This document shows, piece after piece, positions 22,885 through 32,327 of a stretch of DNA of 64,000 bases. Source of the DNA: Serendipita indica DSM 11827 (lineage: Eukaryota; Basidiomycota; Agaricomycetes; Sebacinales; Serendipitaceae); NCBI GenBank assembly GCA_910890315.1, contig CAJVGD010000014.1:124001-188000 (forward strand). Direction: 5' to 3'. Every line of letters begins with the position of its first letter. The stretch's first letter is position 1. The notes beneath the pieces were generated by a model. It was given only the letters and a program-made list of their open reading frames with translations. It did not search any database and was not told the DNA's origin. The position numbers and the translations under genes were made by a program.

Positions 22885-24376
22885 ATGGCGGACACCCAGC
22901 TACCAATCGTCGTCGACAACGGCACCGGTGTTTGTGTTATCAAATCTTGTGTCTGGGTATCTCTAAGTACTGTTTCAGTTTGTTAAAGTCGGCTATGCTG
23001 GCTCCAACTTTCCTGAACACGGTGAGCCACCGAGCGATCTCGCAAACCCGCGACGATGGCACGACGAATGCTGATGGATCTCTCACTAGTATTCCCCTCC
23101 ATCGTCGGTCGACCGATTCTTCGTGCAGAAGAGCGGCTGGGTACTGCGGAAATCAAGGACATCATGGTTGGCGACGAGGCCGAGCAGTTTCGAAACTATC
23201 TGCAGCTATCGCAGCCGATGGAGCACGGGATCGTCAAGAACTGGGAGGATATGAAACATCTATGGGATTATACGTTTAACGAAAAGCTAAAAGTCGATCC
23301 TCGCGGTCGAAAGGTCCTTCTCACCGAGCCACCGATGAATCCGACAGCGAATAGACAGCGAATGTGTCAGGTCATGTTTGAGGAATATGGCTTTGATGGC
23401 GTTCACATCGCCGTACAGGCGGTACTGACGCTGTACGCTCAAGGCAAGTGGCCATGACTGTATCTAGGACTATATTGACCATGATGAATATAGGTCTGCG
23501 AACTGGAGTCGTCGTGGATTCTGGAGATGGTGTCACTCACATCATTCCGGTGTACGAAAGCTACGCTATGCCGCATTTGACAGGCCGTCTGGACATCGCT
23601 GGTCGAGACGTCACGCGATATCTTATCAAGCTCCTTCTTATGCGAGGTTATGCCTTCAACCGTACCGCCGACTTTGACACGGTTCGACAAATCAAGGAAA
23701 AACTGTGCTATGTGAGCTACGATTTGGCGCTCGATTCGAAACTCTCAGAAGAGACAACGGTACTCGTAGAGAGCTATACGGTCCGTAGAGTACTCGAAGG
23801 GTGAGTTGTCACTTAATAAGATCTGCAGCTTCCCGACGGGCGAACAATCAAGATCGGCTCCGAGCGGTACGAAGCTCCTGAATGCATGTTCCAACCACGT
23901 CTTGTCGATGTCGAGCAACCGGGAGTAGCTGGTGAGCCATGTGCTCGAATCATCGCTCGGACCCGACTGACGGCTCCGTAGAAATGCTCTTCCAATGCAT
24001 CCAGAATGCGCCACTCGATGTGCGACCGGAGCTCTATCGTCATATTGTTCTCTCGGGTGGCTCGACCATGTACCCAGGATTGCCGAGCCGTCTAGAAAAG
24101 GAGATGAAGCAGCTTTATCTCGCAAATGTCTTGAACGGGGATCCATCGCGTCTCAGCGTGCGTGTGACTCGGTGCCTTTAGAGAATTTGCTAAAACCACA
24201 GACAGAAATTCAAGATTAAGATCGACGACCCCCCGAGCCGCAAGCACATGGTCTACCTAGGAGGTGCGGTCATTGCAGATATCATGAAGGAGCGAAATGA
24301 GTTTTGGATCACTCGAGAGGAGTGGTACGAGTTGGGTGCTGCGGCTGCAATGGAGAAATTGAATAGGAAAGAATAG
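22885..24376 (+). CDS. ARP2: Actin-related protein 2 (Arp2/3 complex)
   Basis: Arp2 is the actin-like subunit of the Arp2/3 complex that nucleates branched actin at endocytic patches. The spliced protein reads [47 protein letters not shown], then [30 protein letters not shown] and [20 protein letters not shown], all clear family blocks with the nucleotide-binding loops intact. The C-terminus is [20 protein letters not shown], ending NRKE at 24376. I count seven introns. The one after LTLYAQ begins GCAAGT, a GC-AG intron. All junctions close in frame. A copy of its 3' half, badly worn, lies 1 kb downstream between two Clr2_N-like genes. Confidence 0.95.
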
Positions 24377-24502
24377 ATAAAGGGGTTCTGTGCATATCCG
24401 GCGGTGCGCCGAGTCATGATCAGATACCAAAGATGTCGCTCGGACTTGTACCTAGGGTACGGGGGTTTCGTCGATGACTCGGCGGATAGCCCCCCCAGGA
24501 GG

Positions 24503-24510
24503 TATAAAAG
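24503..24510 (+). promoter_or_regulatory. TATA box of first Clr2_N-like gene
   Basis: TATAAAAG lies about 104 bp before the ATG at 24614. Strong TATA boxes are uncommon upstream of the other genes here. The same element recurs upstream of the paralog at 25673 with similar flanks (both are followed by a CCCCCAACTCGAA motif). Confidence 0.7.
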
Positions 24511-24613
24511 GCCGCTTTGCAACGACGATCCTCTGCTCCCCCCAACTCGAATCCCTTCGCAATAGCTAGCATCTCTCCAGGTTCTAACCAGACAAATCCT
24601 GTATAAGCTCCCA

Positions 24614-25276
24614 ATGACATCCGTTGCTAAAGCCGAGTTTGACTCGGCATTCTTTGAAGTGAAATCCACCTATATCAGGCTGCTTGCTAGTGATAGCAGC
24701 GCCAGACCATCGATACCTGAGACGAGAGTGACCAAAGACGGCCTTGTGTCCAAGGTCGCACTGGACGGAGATCCAGAGTGTGACAGACGAAAGAGAAAGT
24801 GGAAGCAGAAGATTGGACGCTGCTTGGGTGAGCAGTATCTCGCGCTCGAGATTACGGGCTCGCGCAGTGAAGATGACAGTGGCTGGCCGCTAACTCGCTT
24901 TGCTGACCCATTTACAGCGACGAGACAGTACCAGCTCGTCGATTTCCCTGACAACTATGTATTCTACGTCAAGCAGAGGGCGAAGAATCCGAAGAGCTGG
25001 GATGCCCATCTTCGAGGGGGAGGACACGATTGGCCTTCTCCACAGCAGTTTGTACGCCATGCAGCCTGGATTATGGCGGGTATGCCTCCAGAAAAGTGTG
25101 CATGCAACCAGTGCAATCGCAACGTGCCGCAGCGATATCTCAACGAGTTGTTGAAGAGGAGAAAGGACAAGCTGAGGCGAAAGATATTAAAGTGCAAGAG
25201 GAACGATAGACCGATCGAGAGGCGGTTGAATGCTGTAGATAATAAAGCGTTTCTGAGGATATCTATTCCTCTATGA
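24614..25276 (+). CDS. Small Clr2_N-like domain protein, copy 1
   Basis: This is a 220-residue protein in a single exon. The centre resembles the N-terminal domain of cryptic loci regulator Clr2, a heterochromatin-silencing factor in fission yeast: LVDFPDNYVFYVKQRA, then WDAHLRGGGHDWPSPQQF, VRHAAWIM and a Cys cluster CACNQCN. Fungi often carry this domain in short proteins without the rest of Clr2. The C-terminus is strongly basic (KRRKDKLRRKILKCKRN), compatible with nucleic-acid binding or a nuclear signal. The N-terminus has a block VTKDGLVSKVA..GDPECD shared with the paralog at 26087. Function is not established; a chromatin role is inference from the domain alone. Confidence 0.75.
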   Translation: MTSVAKAEFDSAFFEVKSTYIRLLASDSSARPSIPETRVTKDGLVSKVALDGDPECDRRKRKWKQKIGRCLGEQYLALEITGSRSEDDSGWPLTRFADPFTATRQYQLVDFPDNYVFYVKQRAKNPKSWDAHLRGGGHDWPSPQQFVRHAAWIMAGMPPEKCACNQCNRNVPQRYLNELLKRRKDKLRRKILKCKRNDRPIERRLNAVDNKAFLRISIPL

Positions 25277-25383
25277 GTTCAACCACACATAATGTTATTT
25301 ATGCGTTTCTATTTATTCTAATTTATTCCCAATCGTCTGGATCTGAATTATCTAATTGTGGGAGCATGAGAGGACGGCTTGTT

Positions 25384-25520
25384 CATTACTGATCGATGCG
25401 CCGTACAATATCTTGTAAGCTCCTGTACATGCATCATTATCACTTTAACACTCTGAGAATTATAGAAACATGCTGCTATGTGAGTTACCGTTTGCGCTCG
25501 ATTTAAAAGCTCTCAGAAGC
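25384..25520 (+). pseudogene. ARP2 relic fragment
   Basis: Two blocks align with the ARP2 gene in the same order and strand. Block one is AATATCTTGTAAGCTCCT, against GATATCTTATCAAGCTCCTT at about 23,619. Block two is CTATGTGAGTTACCGTTTGC then GCTCGATTTAAAAGCTCTCAGAAG, against CTATGTGAGCTACGATTTGG then GCTCGATTCGAAACTCTCAGAAG at about 23,708. The spacing between blocks is shorter than in ARP2. The fragment has no open frame. It shows that the second Clr2_N-like gene arose by tandem duplication of a segment including the 3' part of ARP2. Confidence 0.8.
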
Positions 25521-25672
25521 GACGCAGCCGCGGCGCCCGGGCACATATCGAGCGGGTAATCGCCAAATTTTCTCAAATTGGCAGTTCCGATCCCGTTCGT
25601 CGGTCGGTCGCGACTCGTGGCTGACCAAGCTGCCTGCGGAAGGATGACTCAGTGCACAGCCACATCCGTCAG

Positions 25673-25680
25673 TATAAAAG
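25673..25680 (+). promoter_or_regulatory. TATA box of second Clr2_N-like gene
   Basis: TATAAAAG is followed by GGCCACTTTC and, 30 bp on, a CCCCCAACTCGAA motif also seen after the TATA box of copy 1. The ATG at 26087 is about 400 bp away, so transcription either has a long leader or a leader intron. Confidence 0.6.
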
Positions 25681-26086
25681 GGCCACTTTCGACGGCTGAT
25701 TTTCGTCTCCCCCAACTCGAAACAGCTAGTGAATCCCACTGCGATACTTCCCTAGATACAAACTAGTGTTGGATTCCTTGTAATAAGCGACTGTTAGAGT
25801 AGCCAAACGTCACCAGGGAATTTCTACACGCCCTTCTAAACCACATAGCATAAACAAATAAATACAGCAAATTTCTGTATAGCCGCCGCTTCGAACTTTA
25901 CATCATAATCGCAGAAATTTCCCCTATCAGCGACCTTGCAACGCAAAACAGAAACAGCAAGTGCCTATGAAAGTCCGCTATCCCAACCGACTTCTACCAG
26001 TCTGAACGATAGATACGGAAAGTACCAGTTTACCAAACCAATCTAAACACCAAGTCCCTTTTCAAGTTCGAGGAACGACATCAATT

Positions 26087-26689
26087 ATGAAACCAGAAGG
26101 TGGCTCGGCGTTCTTTGAAGTGAATTCCAACTACATTAGATTAATGGCTAGTGATAGCCAAACCAGACCATTGGTACCTGTGACCACAGTGACCAAAGAC
26201 GGCCTTGTATCCAAGGTCGCAACCAAGGGAGATCCAGAGTGCGACAAGCGACGTATAAAATGGAAGCGCAAGATTGGCAGGTACTTGATTCAGCACTTGC
26301 CTATACTTGAGATCACGAGCGGAGGCTGCTCACTTGATGATCCATTTACGGCTGCGAAGGGGCACCAGCTCGTCAATTTCCCCCGTAATTATGTATTCTT
26401 TGTCAAGCAGAGGGCAAAGGAACCCCATGTTTGGGATGCCCATCTTCGAGGGGGAGATCACGACTGGACGTCTCCAAGGCAGTTTTTGCTTCATATAGTG
26501 TGGATTATGTCTGGTATGCGCGCAGGTGACTGTGGTTGTAATCAGTGCAATCTAGGGATCCTGCAAGGTGAACTCAACAAGCACCTGAGGAAGCGACTCA
26601 GAAAGCTGAGGGACAAGAGAGTGAATATTGAGAAGGGAATCAGATTCAAGGGATTGTTGAAGCCATCTATTCCTGTGTTTACAAAGTGA
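26087..26689 (+). CDS. Small Clr2_N-like domain protein, copy 2
   Basis: This 200-residue single-exon paralog of the gene at 24614 shares SAFFEV.S.YIRL.ASDS, VTKDGLVSKVA, WDAHLRGG.HDW.SP.QF and the Cys cluster CGCNQCN. It is shorter by about 20 residues, mainly from the loss of an acidic insert before DPFTA. The C-terminus is again basic (LRKRLRKLRDKRVN). Identity to copy 1 is moderate at protein level, so the duplication is not recent. The role is unknown; see copy 1. Confidence 0.72.
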   Translation: MKPEGGSAFFEVNSNYIRLMASDSQTRPLVPVTTVTKDGLVSKVATKGDPECDKRRIKWKRKIGRYLIQHLPILEITSGGCSLDDPFTAAKGHQLVNFPRNYVFFVKQRAKEPHVWDAHLRGGDHDWTSPRQFLLHIVWIMSGMRAGDCGCNQCNLGILQGELNKHLRKRLRKLRDKRVNIEKGIRFKGLLKPSIPVFTK

Positions 26690-26795
26690 AAATAGGATTT
26701 CTTTCTTGACTGAGTCTGAAATTGTCTCCTGAGCCCCGCACATTTCTTGACCCTGCCCGCCACCTTGTCAACGGCTGGCGACATCGTGGAGCGCA

Positions 26796-29700
26796 ATGTC
26801 TTCGGTGCTGACGACGGTCCAGAAGACGCAGATTGTAGTTTCTGCGCATTCCGACGACGAAGAGCCTGATCCAGAGCGTCGACAGACAAAAGGCCAGCCG
26901 TCGTCACCGCTCAACACGACATCGACGAGCGCAGCACGCGGTTCAGAACTCAGCCCGCTCTCTCACAAGTATCCCCATACACGTTCGTGCTTACTCGGCA
27001 TTATTCGCGAATATCGGCTCGATAGCGACGCTGACAACGACGAGACGGAGAGCCTGCTCCACCAATTTGTCACGTTTCTCAAAGATGACAATCCAGAAGA
27101 ACTCAGGAATACACTCAAAGCCAGCATTGAACTCTCCGAGGACGCTGTAAGCACCCGTTGAGCGCTTGCGCGTTGCTCTTTTTTACCGTTCGCTCATGAC
27201 TTTTAATTTCTAGGCTGATCAATGCATCCTCGACTTGATGCATGCTCACCGTGACGACCTCAACCAGGCGCCGCTCACCGTGTTGCATGCGGCCAAGCGC
27301 CCCATTTCCCGTCCATCCTCGCGCGCATCAACACACTCTTTTCGTCTTAATCGCCCAGAATCTCCTTTAGGCACTTATGGTGTATCCACTGGTTCGGCAC
27401 CGAGCTCGCCAAAGCCCATCCAGCTCGCCTTTAGACGTCCCCATACTCCCGTAACAAGTCCCCTAGTATCCAACTTGCACTCGAATGCAACGTCATATAT
27501 AACAGCTCAAGGCGTCACTGCGTCTCCAACATCTTCTCCAACGTTGCCGCATGCTGCCGTCCTCAATTTGGCCGCTGCGAGTCCATCCTCGTCGCCCTTG
27601 AGTAGCCCACGCTTTCTCAATGCAAAAGAATTCAAGCCAGTTAGGCAAATGTCGCTGGGATCTACCCCCAGCACACCCTCCCAAGACGTTTGGTCGTCCA
27701 ATGTACCCCCAAGTTCATTAACCCGCACCTCGTCCAATCTCGCAGTTGCACCCCCGCTCGTTCTCACTCCTCGAAGCGCAACTCCCGTCAGCGCTGCAGT
27801 TGCTATCCCCTCACGACCGGGATCGTCACTGGCGGCACCCTCTCGACCACCGTTTGACGATGAAGACGACGACGAGTTCTCCCCATTCTCCAAGCCAAAG
27901 CCTATCCTCTACAAGGGTTCGGCCGGTCAGGCACACCCTTCGTCAGAGGGCACTGGCGGAACGTCCGAGAAATCCGCATCGTCCCCGTCCAACTCGTACA
28001 GCCGTCCCATGAGTAATGACGACGAGCATTACTCCTCTGGACTCAGCAACGATAACCATCGCATCTACGCATACAACCCAGAAGATGGCGACGACTCTGC
28101 ATGGCTGAGAAGGGAATATCGACCGTTCCGACCCTCTGATCGACAGTACGATAAAGATCAGGAGCGTAAGATGGAAAAGGATGCGGTAGATCCTAGTATT
28201 CCCGAAGGAATGACGCCGCTGGATGTGCTCGTCTCCGTCTTTGGTAGCACAATGGCGCCTGCAGAGCTAGAGCACCTTCTCGCACAGCACTCATGGAATT
28301 TTGAAGACACGATGCAGTTCCTCATCGAACGTGGTCCCAACGCACGTCCCCATACACCAAATGGCGGCGAGTTTCCAAATGGTCGAAGCGGGAATTACGA
28401 AGAACGGCCATCGACATTTGTCGGCCGACAGGTGCATGGCAAAGGCAATTTCCCCTATGGACCCGGCCCTCCAGTACGTCAAATGAGTCGACCCGGACGC
28501 GTTTGTCGTTACTTCCTTGCCGGAGAGTGTCTACGTGCCGATTGTCGATTCAGGTGAGGATCACTGGCGCTTGGTCAACCCAATCTGACCTAATCTTTGT
28601 CCTAAGCCACGACTTGGATCGGGCTCTTTGTCGATTCTGGCTTCGCAACGCGTGCGCCAAAGGAGAAAACTGCGAATTTATGCATAGACTTCCTCCAAAC
28701 ATGGTCAGTCCTGGGCCCTCTCAACCGCATCAACCGCCATTTGTCGTGAATCCCAATGCGAATGGGAGAATGCGCTTCGACAGATCACCATCTCGTTTTG
28801 ATGACGATGGAGACCGTTTACGTGCTTCTCAGGAAGAAGAATTCCCTGCGCTTGGAACGACTCCCGAGGAGAGGGACAGGGAAAAGTTTGGTGATCGATC
28901 CACCATGTCCCGTCAAGGCAGTTACAATGACCCGTCTCGATCTCGTTTCGCTACGGCAGTCAAGAAACCTACTCAATCTGGACCTGCTCCTTTGATTGTC
29001 ACTGGCGCCAAATTTGCTGTCACGCCTTCTGCAGACGACAGTCTCGTCGACTCCCCCGTGTCGGCATCGGTCATTACGCCACGACCATCCCCTAGATTCA
29101 AACTGCATCCATCGACTCTACTTCCGACCTTGCCGACGGGAGACTCGTTGAACAAGCTCTACATGACCTATCGCGAGCGCCCGCTCCAGCTCCAAGCTGC
29201 TAGAAATGCATGCCTCGCGCGCGCTGCAGATGCGTGGAGAAGAAACGACGGTGCTGGAGCGAAACGTTTCAGCCGTGATGCGAATGATCTCAATGTCAAA
29301 ATGGCGGGTGAAGCTCGGGAGGCGGCCGGACGACTTGTCAAGGAGCGTACTCGATTGCTCGTACAAGAGGTCGTTGCAAAGCGTCCTGGAGGTGGAGCGG
29401 GAAGGCTCATTGGATCTGGTCTTGGTGTCGTCCTTGGTGTCGCGAGTGGTGATGGTGCGGCAAAGGTGGAGAGTGACGAGATGAGGACAGAAGTCGCCAT
29501 TGATCTGCATGGGCTTCACGCTGCCGAGGGAGTCGATTACCTCGAAGAATTTATACTTTCATTGGAGACGGAGCGCTTCCTTGGACTGAGTGAGCAAAAC
29601 TTGTTAACAATTTTCTTTCCGTCACTCACATGTTTTACAGCGTATGTCATTGTGGGAGAAGAGAAGCACACTGGGACGCAGGACCCGTCTAGAGGCGCAT

Positions 29701-29807
29701 CCAAGCTTCGCTTGGCTCCCGCCATCAAGGAATGGCTCCATCGGTGGGGGTACCCCTGGAACGAGTGGAATGGAGTCATTTGCGTCGACTGCCTCACTCA
29801 TTATTAG
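26796..29807 (+). CDS. CUE-like, CCCH zinc-finger and Smr-domain protein
   Basis: This is a multi-domain RNA-related protein of about 950 residues. A helical N-terminal part is followed by a long Ser/Pro-rich region. A ubiquitin-binding CUE-like segment follows (PLDVLVSVFGSTMAPAELEH, then WNFEDTMQFLIERG). Two CCCH fingers come next: CRYFLAGECLRADCRFSH, and across an intron CRFWLRNACAKGENCEFMH. Then come a DUF1771-type helical region (YRERPLQLQAARNACLARAA) and an Smr nuclease-like domain with IDLHGLHAAEGVDYLEEF and YVIVGEEKHTG. Introns fall after EDA near 27,146, inside finger one (about 28,554-28,607) and within the Smr domain (about 29,591-29,640); all close in frame. The LHGLH motif fits Smr enzymes that cleave RNA in ribosome quality control. 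That specific job is inferred from the family. Confidence 0.85.
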
Positions 29808-30279
29808 ATTAGATTAACGTCGCTTCAACTCGACGTCGTCGCAAGTCCGTATTTCCCCCCCTTCGCTTTTTCTCTCTCTTGCAAAGTTGCATTCCGCACG
29901 GGGCCTTTTGTAGTTTGTCCTTCCTGCATCCTTCGTGTTGGATTGCTTGTTTCGTCGATGCGTTTTCTTCTGCTGTCGTGCCAACGTTCAAGGGAGCAGG
30001 CGAACGGGTCGGCTTTACTTTATCCGTGGGGAGGACTGTACGAACTGGATTGTAGTAGCTACTGGAATAAAAGACGAACAATATCTTCTTTCTTTCTCTT
30101 GGCGAGTAAGTCGTCGCCGTATCTATCCTCGACATTCCCGGCGCCTATTGGATCCATGCGGCCGCGTCTTCCAAGAAGGCATTGCTTAGATGTGTATAAT
30201 ATCGATGAGAAATACCACTAATATGCCATATCAATAGACGTCGCGTTCGACGAATCATCGCGCACGTGGTTCACGCATT
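29808..30279. other. Intergenic, 472 bp
   Basis: This separates the Smr-domain gene from the first F-box gene and marks the left edge of the F-box cluster. It has pyrimidine-rich tracts near 29,860-29,880. Only short, featureless open frames occur. Confidence 0.5.
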
Positions 30280-31809
30280 TTGCATCCGACCACACCTGCC
30301 ATGCAGCACAACCTCACGAAATCACTTCCAACTGAGCTTTGGTTGGACATTTTCGAGAAATCAACGGAGCTTCCCGGATTTCACGAAATGAACATTGATC
30401 CAGAGATCCTTTATGCGCAAACCCCGGATCTAAGGCGCCCTTCCCCTTGTCATTCAGACATTCTTCGAGGCGTGATTGAGACACGTCGAAGGATCATACT
30501 CGTATGCAGGCGGTGGTATCAAATGGGCGTTCGTCTCCTTTGGTCGCATCTTGTCATTTGGCGAGGGCGTTCCGTGGCTAGCGATTCTCCACTAATCCCC
30601 AGCGCGGCGCTAGATATATTACTTGACAATATGATCAATCTACGCTACATATCGCGTCTTACTCTCCTTAACGAGGATAGGGAATATTGTGACCGGCACC
30701 GGAACAGCGAGCAGAATTTAAAAGTTCTAAAAGAAATTAAGAGTCTTCATACAGTACAATGCAGCATGGATCTATTAGCTCGGGTCGAGGATGCTTTTGT
30801 GAAAAGCAAGCTCCTCCGTGTTTATGCACAAGTCGACTATGATCGTTTCTATGCGATTCCTATGCAACGTCTTCTACAAAGCAACCATATAAATTGCCTT
30901 GATATAACGATAGGGTATAACCGGCTGGGCCTCCGCTATGAACAGCAGTTTCCACAGCTGACCACACTAAGGGTGAACTATCAAGTCTTCTCCTCTGGTT
31001 GGGAGCATTTTGGGAGATTCATTTCAACTCCAAAACTGAGGAACTTGTGCATTCGAGGGTTTGGAAATTTGTGGCACCCTGACAGGTTTCCAAGGGAATG
31101 CTTTGGAACGCTTCGCGTTTTGGAGGTCGTCCAAAATTCTAGGCAGTATTTTGATCCACCAAATATCGTGCTTCAATTTCCGTGCCTTCATACTCTCAGA
31201 GTGAGCATCCCTTCGCCCGTTCCACTAAAGGCTATTCGATGCGGCCGACTTCAACGATTCGACTTAACTCATCCATTTCTCACTATTAGCGACGCTTATG
31301 CCAATATTGCTGAGGCACTCAGCAAATTTCCTTCCATCACCGACGTAACCATCTACCATGATCAGTTCTCTAGCGATACCCCCGTTTTTGGACTATTTTC
31401 AAGTCTTACAGCTCCAGACGATGACACGATATCCTTCTGGAAATCAAAGGGGGTGACCGTGGTATTCAGCCCTGAATTGCTACCGTTTAATCATGCCCAG
31501 GACCGACTTCTTTGCTGCGCTCAGGCCATTGCTGGTGTTGGGTCACCGGACTATATCAATTATACATATCTCAAACTGGAGCAGTTTCCTCGACCATGCC
31601 TTTGGCGGGCTTGCTGCACGACTGACAGTGACGACACTGCGTGGACAGCGACATATCCGAGTCAAGAAGGCGCTCGGAACGCCGCGACTAAACGTATGCT
31701 GAAGATCATGGAGGCCAGGCTGCGGAGGGAGAAGGGTGATTGGGCGGACTATTACGACTCGTCGGATTTCGAGAGCGATTCCATAGATGAAATGGATAAA
31801 TCAGACTGA
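30280..31809 (+). CDS. F-box protein with dsRBD-like C-terminus, copy 1
   Basis: This 509-residue single-exon gene has a likely alternative start at 30301 (MQHNLTK). The N-terminal F-box is LPTELWLDIFEKS, then, after an insert of about 40 residues, RRIILVCRRWYQMGVRLLWS, the usual way this family splits its F-box. F-box proteins bring substrates to SCF ubiquitin ligases through Skp1. The middle is leucine-rich-like (FPCLHTLRVSIPSPVP, LRVLEVVQN). The last 70 residues are QDRLLCCAQAIAG, DYINYTYLKLEQF, WRACCTTDSDDTAWTATY, then SQEGARNAATKRMLKIME, a helix-strand-strand-strand-helix order resembling a dsRNA-binding domain. It is the most diverged of the four paralogs in the cluster and lies outside the recent duplication. 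Confidence 0.8.
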   Translation: MHPTTPAMQHNLTKSLPTELWLDIFEKSTELPGFHEMNIDPEILYAQTPDLRRPSPCHSDILRGVIETRRRIILVCRRWYQMGVRLLWSHLVIWRGRSVASDSPLIPSAALDILLDNMINLRYISRLTLLNEDREYCDRHRNSEQNLKVLKEIKSLHTVQCSMDLLARVEDAFVKSKLLRVYAQVDYDRFYAIPMQRLLQSNHINCLDITIGYNRLGLRYEQQFPQLTTLRVNYQVFSSGWEHFGRFISTPKLRNLCIRGFGNLWHPDRFPRECFGTLRVLEVVQNSRQYFDPPNIVLQFPCLHTLRVSIPSPVPLKAIRCGRLQRFDLTHPFLTISDAYANIAEALSKFPSITDVTIYHDQFSSDTPVFGLFSSLTAPDDDTISFWKSKGVTVVFSPELLPFNHAQDRLLCCAQAIAGVGSPDYINYTYLKLEQFPRPCLWRACCTTDSDDTAWTATYPSQEGARNAATKRMLKIMEARLRREKGDWADYYDSSDFESDSIDEMDKSD

Positions 31810-32327
31810 GATAAAGGAAGTGATTTGATCGCGGTCACCAGAGTTGCAGTAGAGTATCGTTAGTAATAGATAATAGATCAGCTCCTGTCGTCACACAAGC
31901 TCACTCCGAACTCGATTGTGCGAGTGATAACGTAGCGCGGGTGATGGCCCAGGAGGCTGGATGTTGCCGGTTTGTCACGCGTACCACAGGATGCTCAGAC
32001 CATGTACAGAACCTTGTTACCGAAGGCACAACGTAACCGAGAATTCGGAACGATAGAAGTGGAGAAATGTCAATGAAACCTCAAATGAATGTAGAACTTG
32101 AGCACAGGGGACGCTGGCATGTAGAGGAGGGGGCCGGATCTGATGCCGAAGGACGAGTGCATAAGTGCAAGTGCTTTGATATTTACTCGTTCGTTTATTA
32201 CGCACTCGAGGCAACCTTTGCGCTTTATGCAATTTAGTAGGAATAGGCTTGGACTGCTATCTTCATCTCACACTATTACCTTATTTTCTATAAGGTACTG
32301 TTGCACAGGTGACCACGCGGTTTACAC
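31810..32327. other. Intergenic, 518 bp, F-box copies 1-2
   Basis: I find no RING-like relic here by eye, unlike the gaps after copies 2, 3 and 4. Short open frames only. Confidence 0.45.

Larger units (their letters stand above)
25277..26086. other. Region between the Clr2_N-like paralogs
   Basis: This 810 bp stretch holds the ARP2 relic (about 25,384-25,520), a second TATA box at 25673 and a 400 bp leader before the next ATG. The leader is AT-rich and may hold a 5' UTR intron, but no pair of splice sites stood out. Confidence 0.5.
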
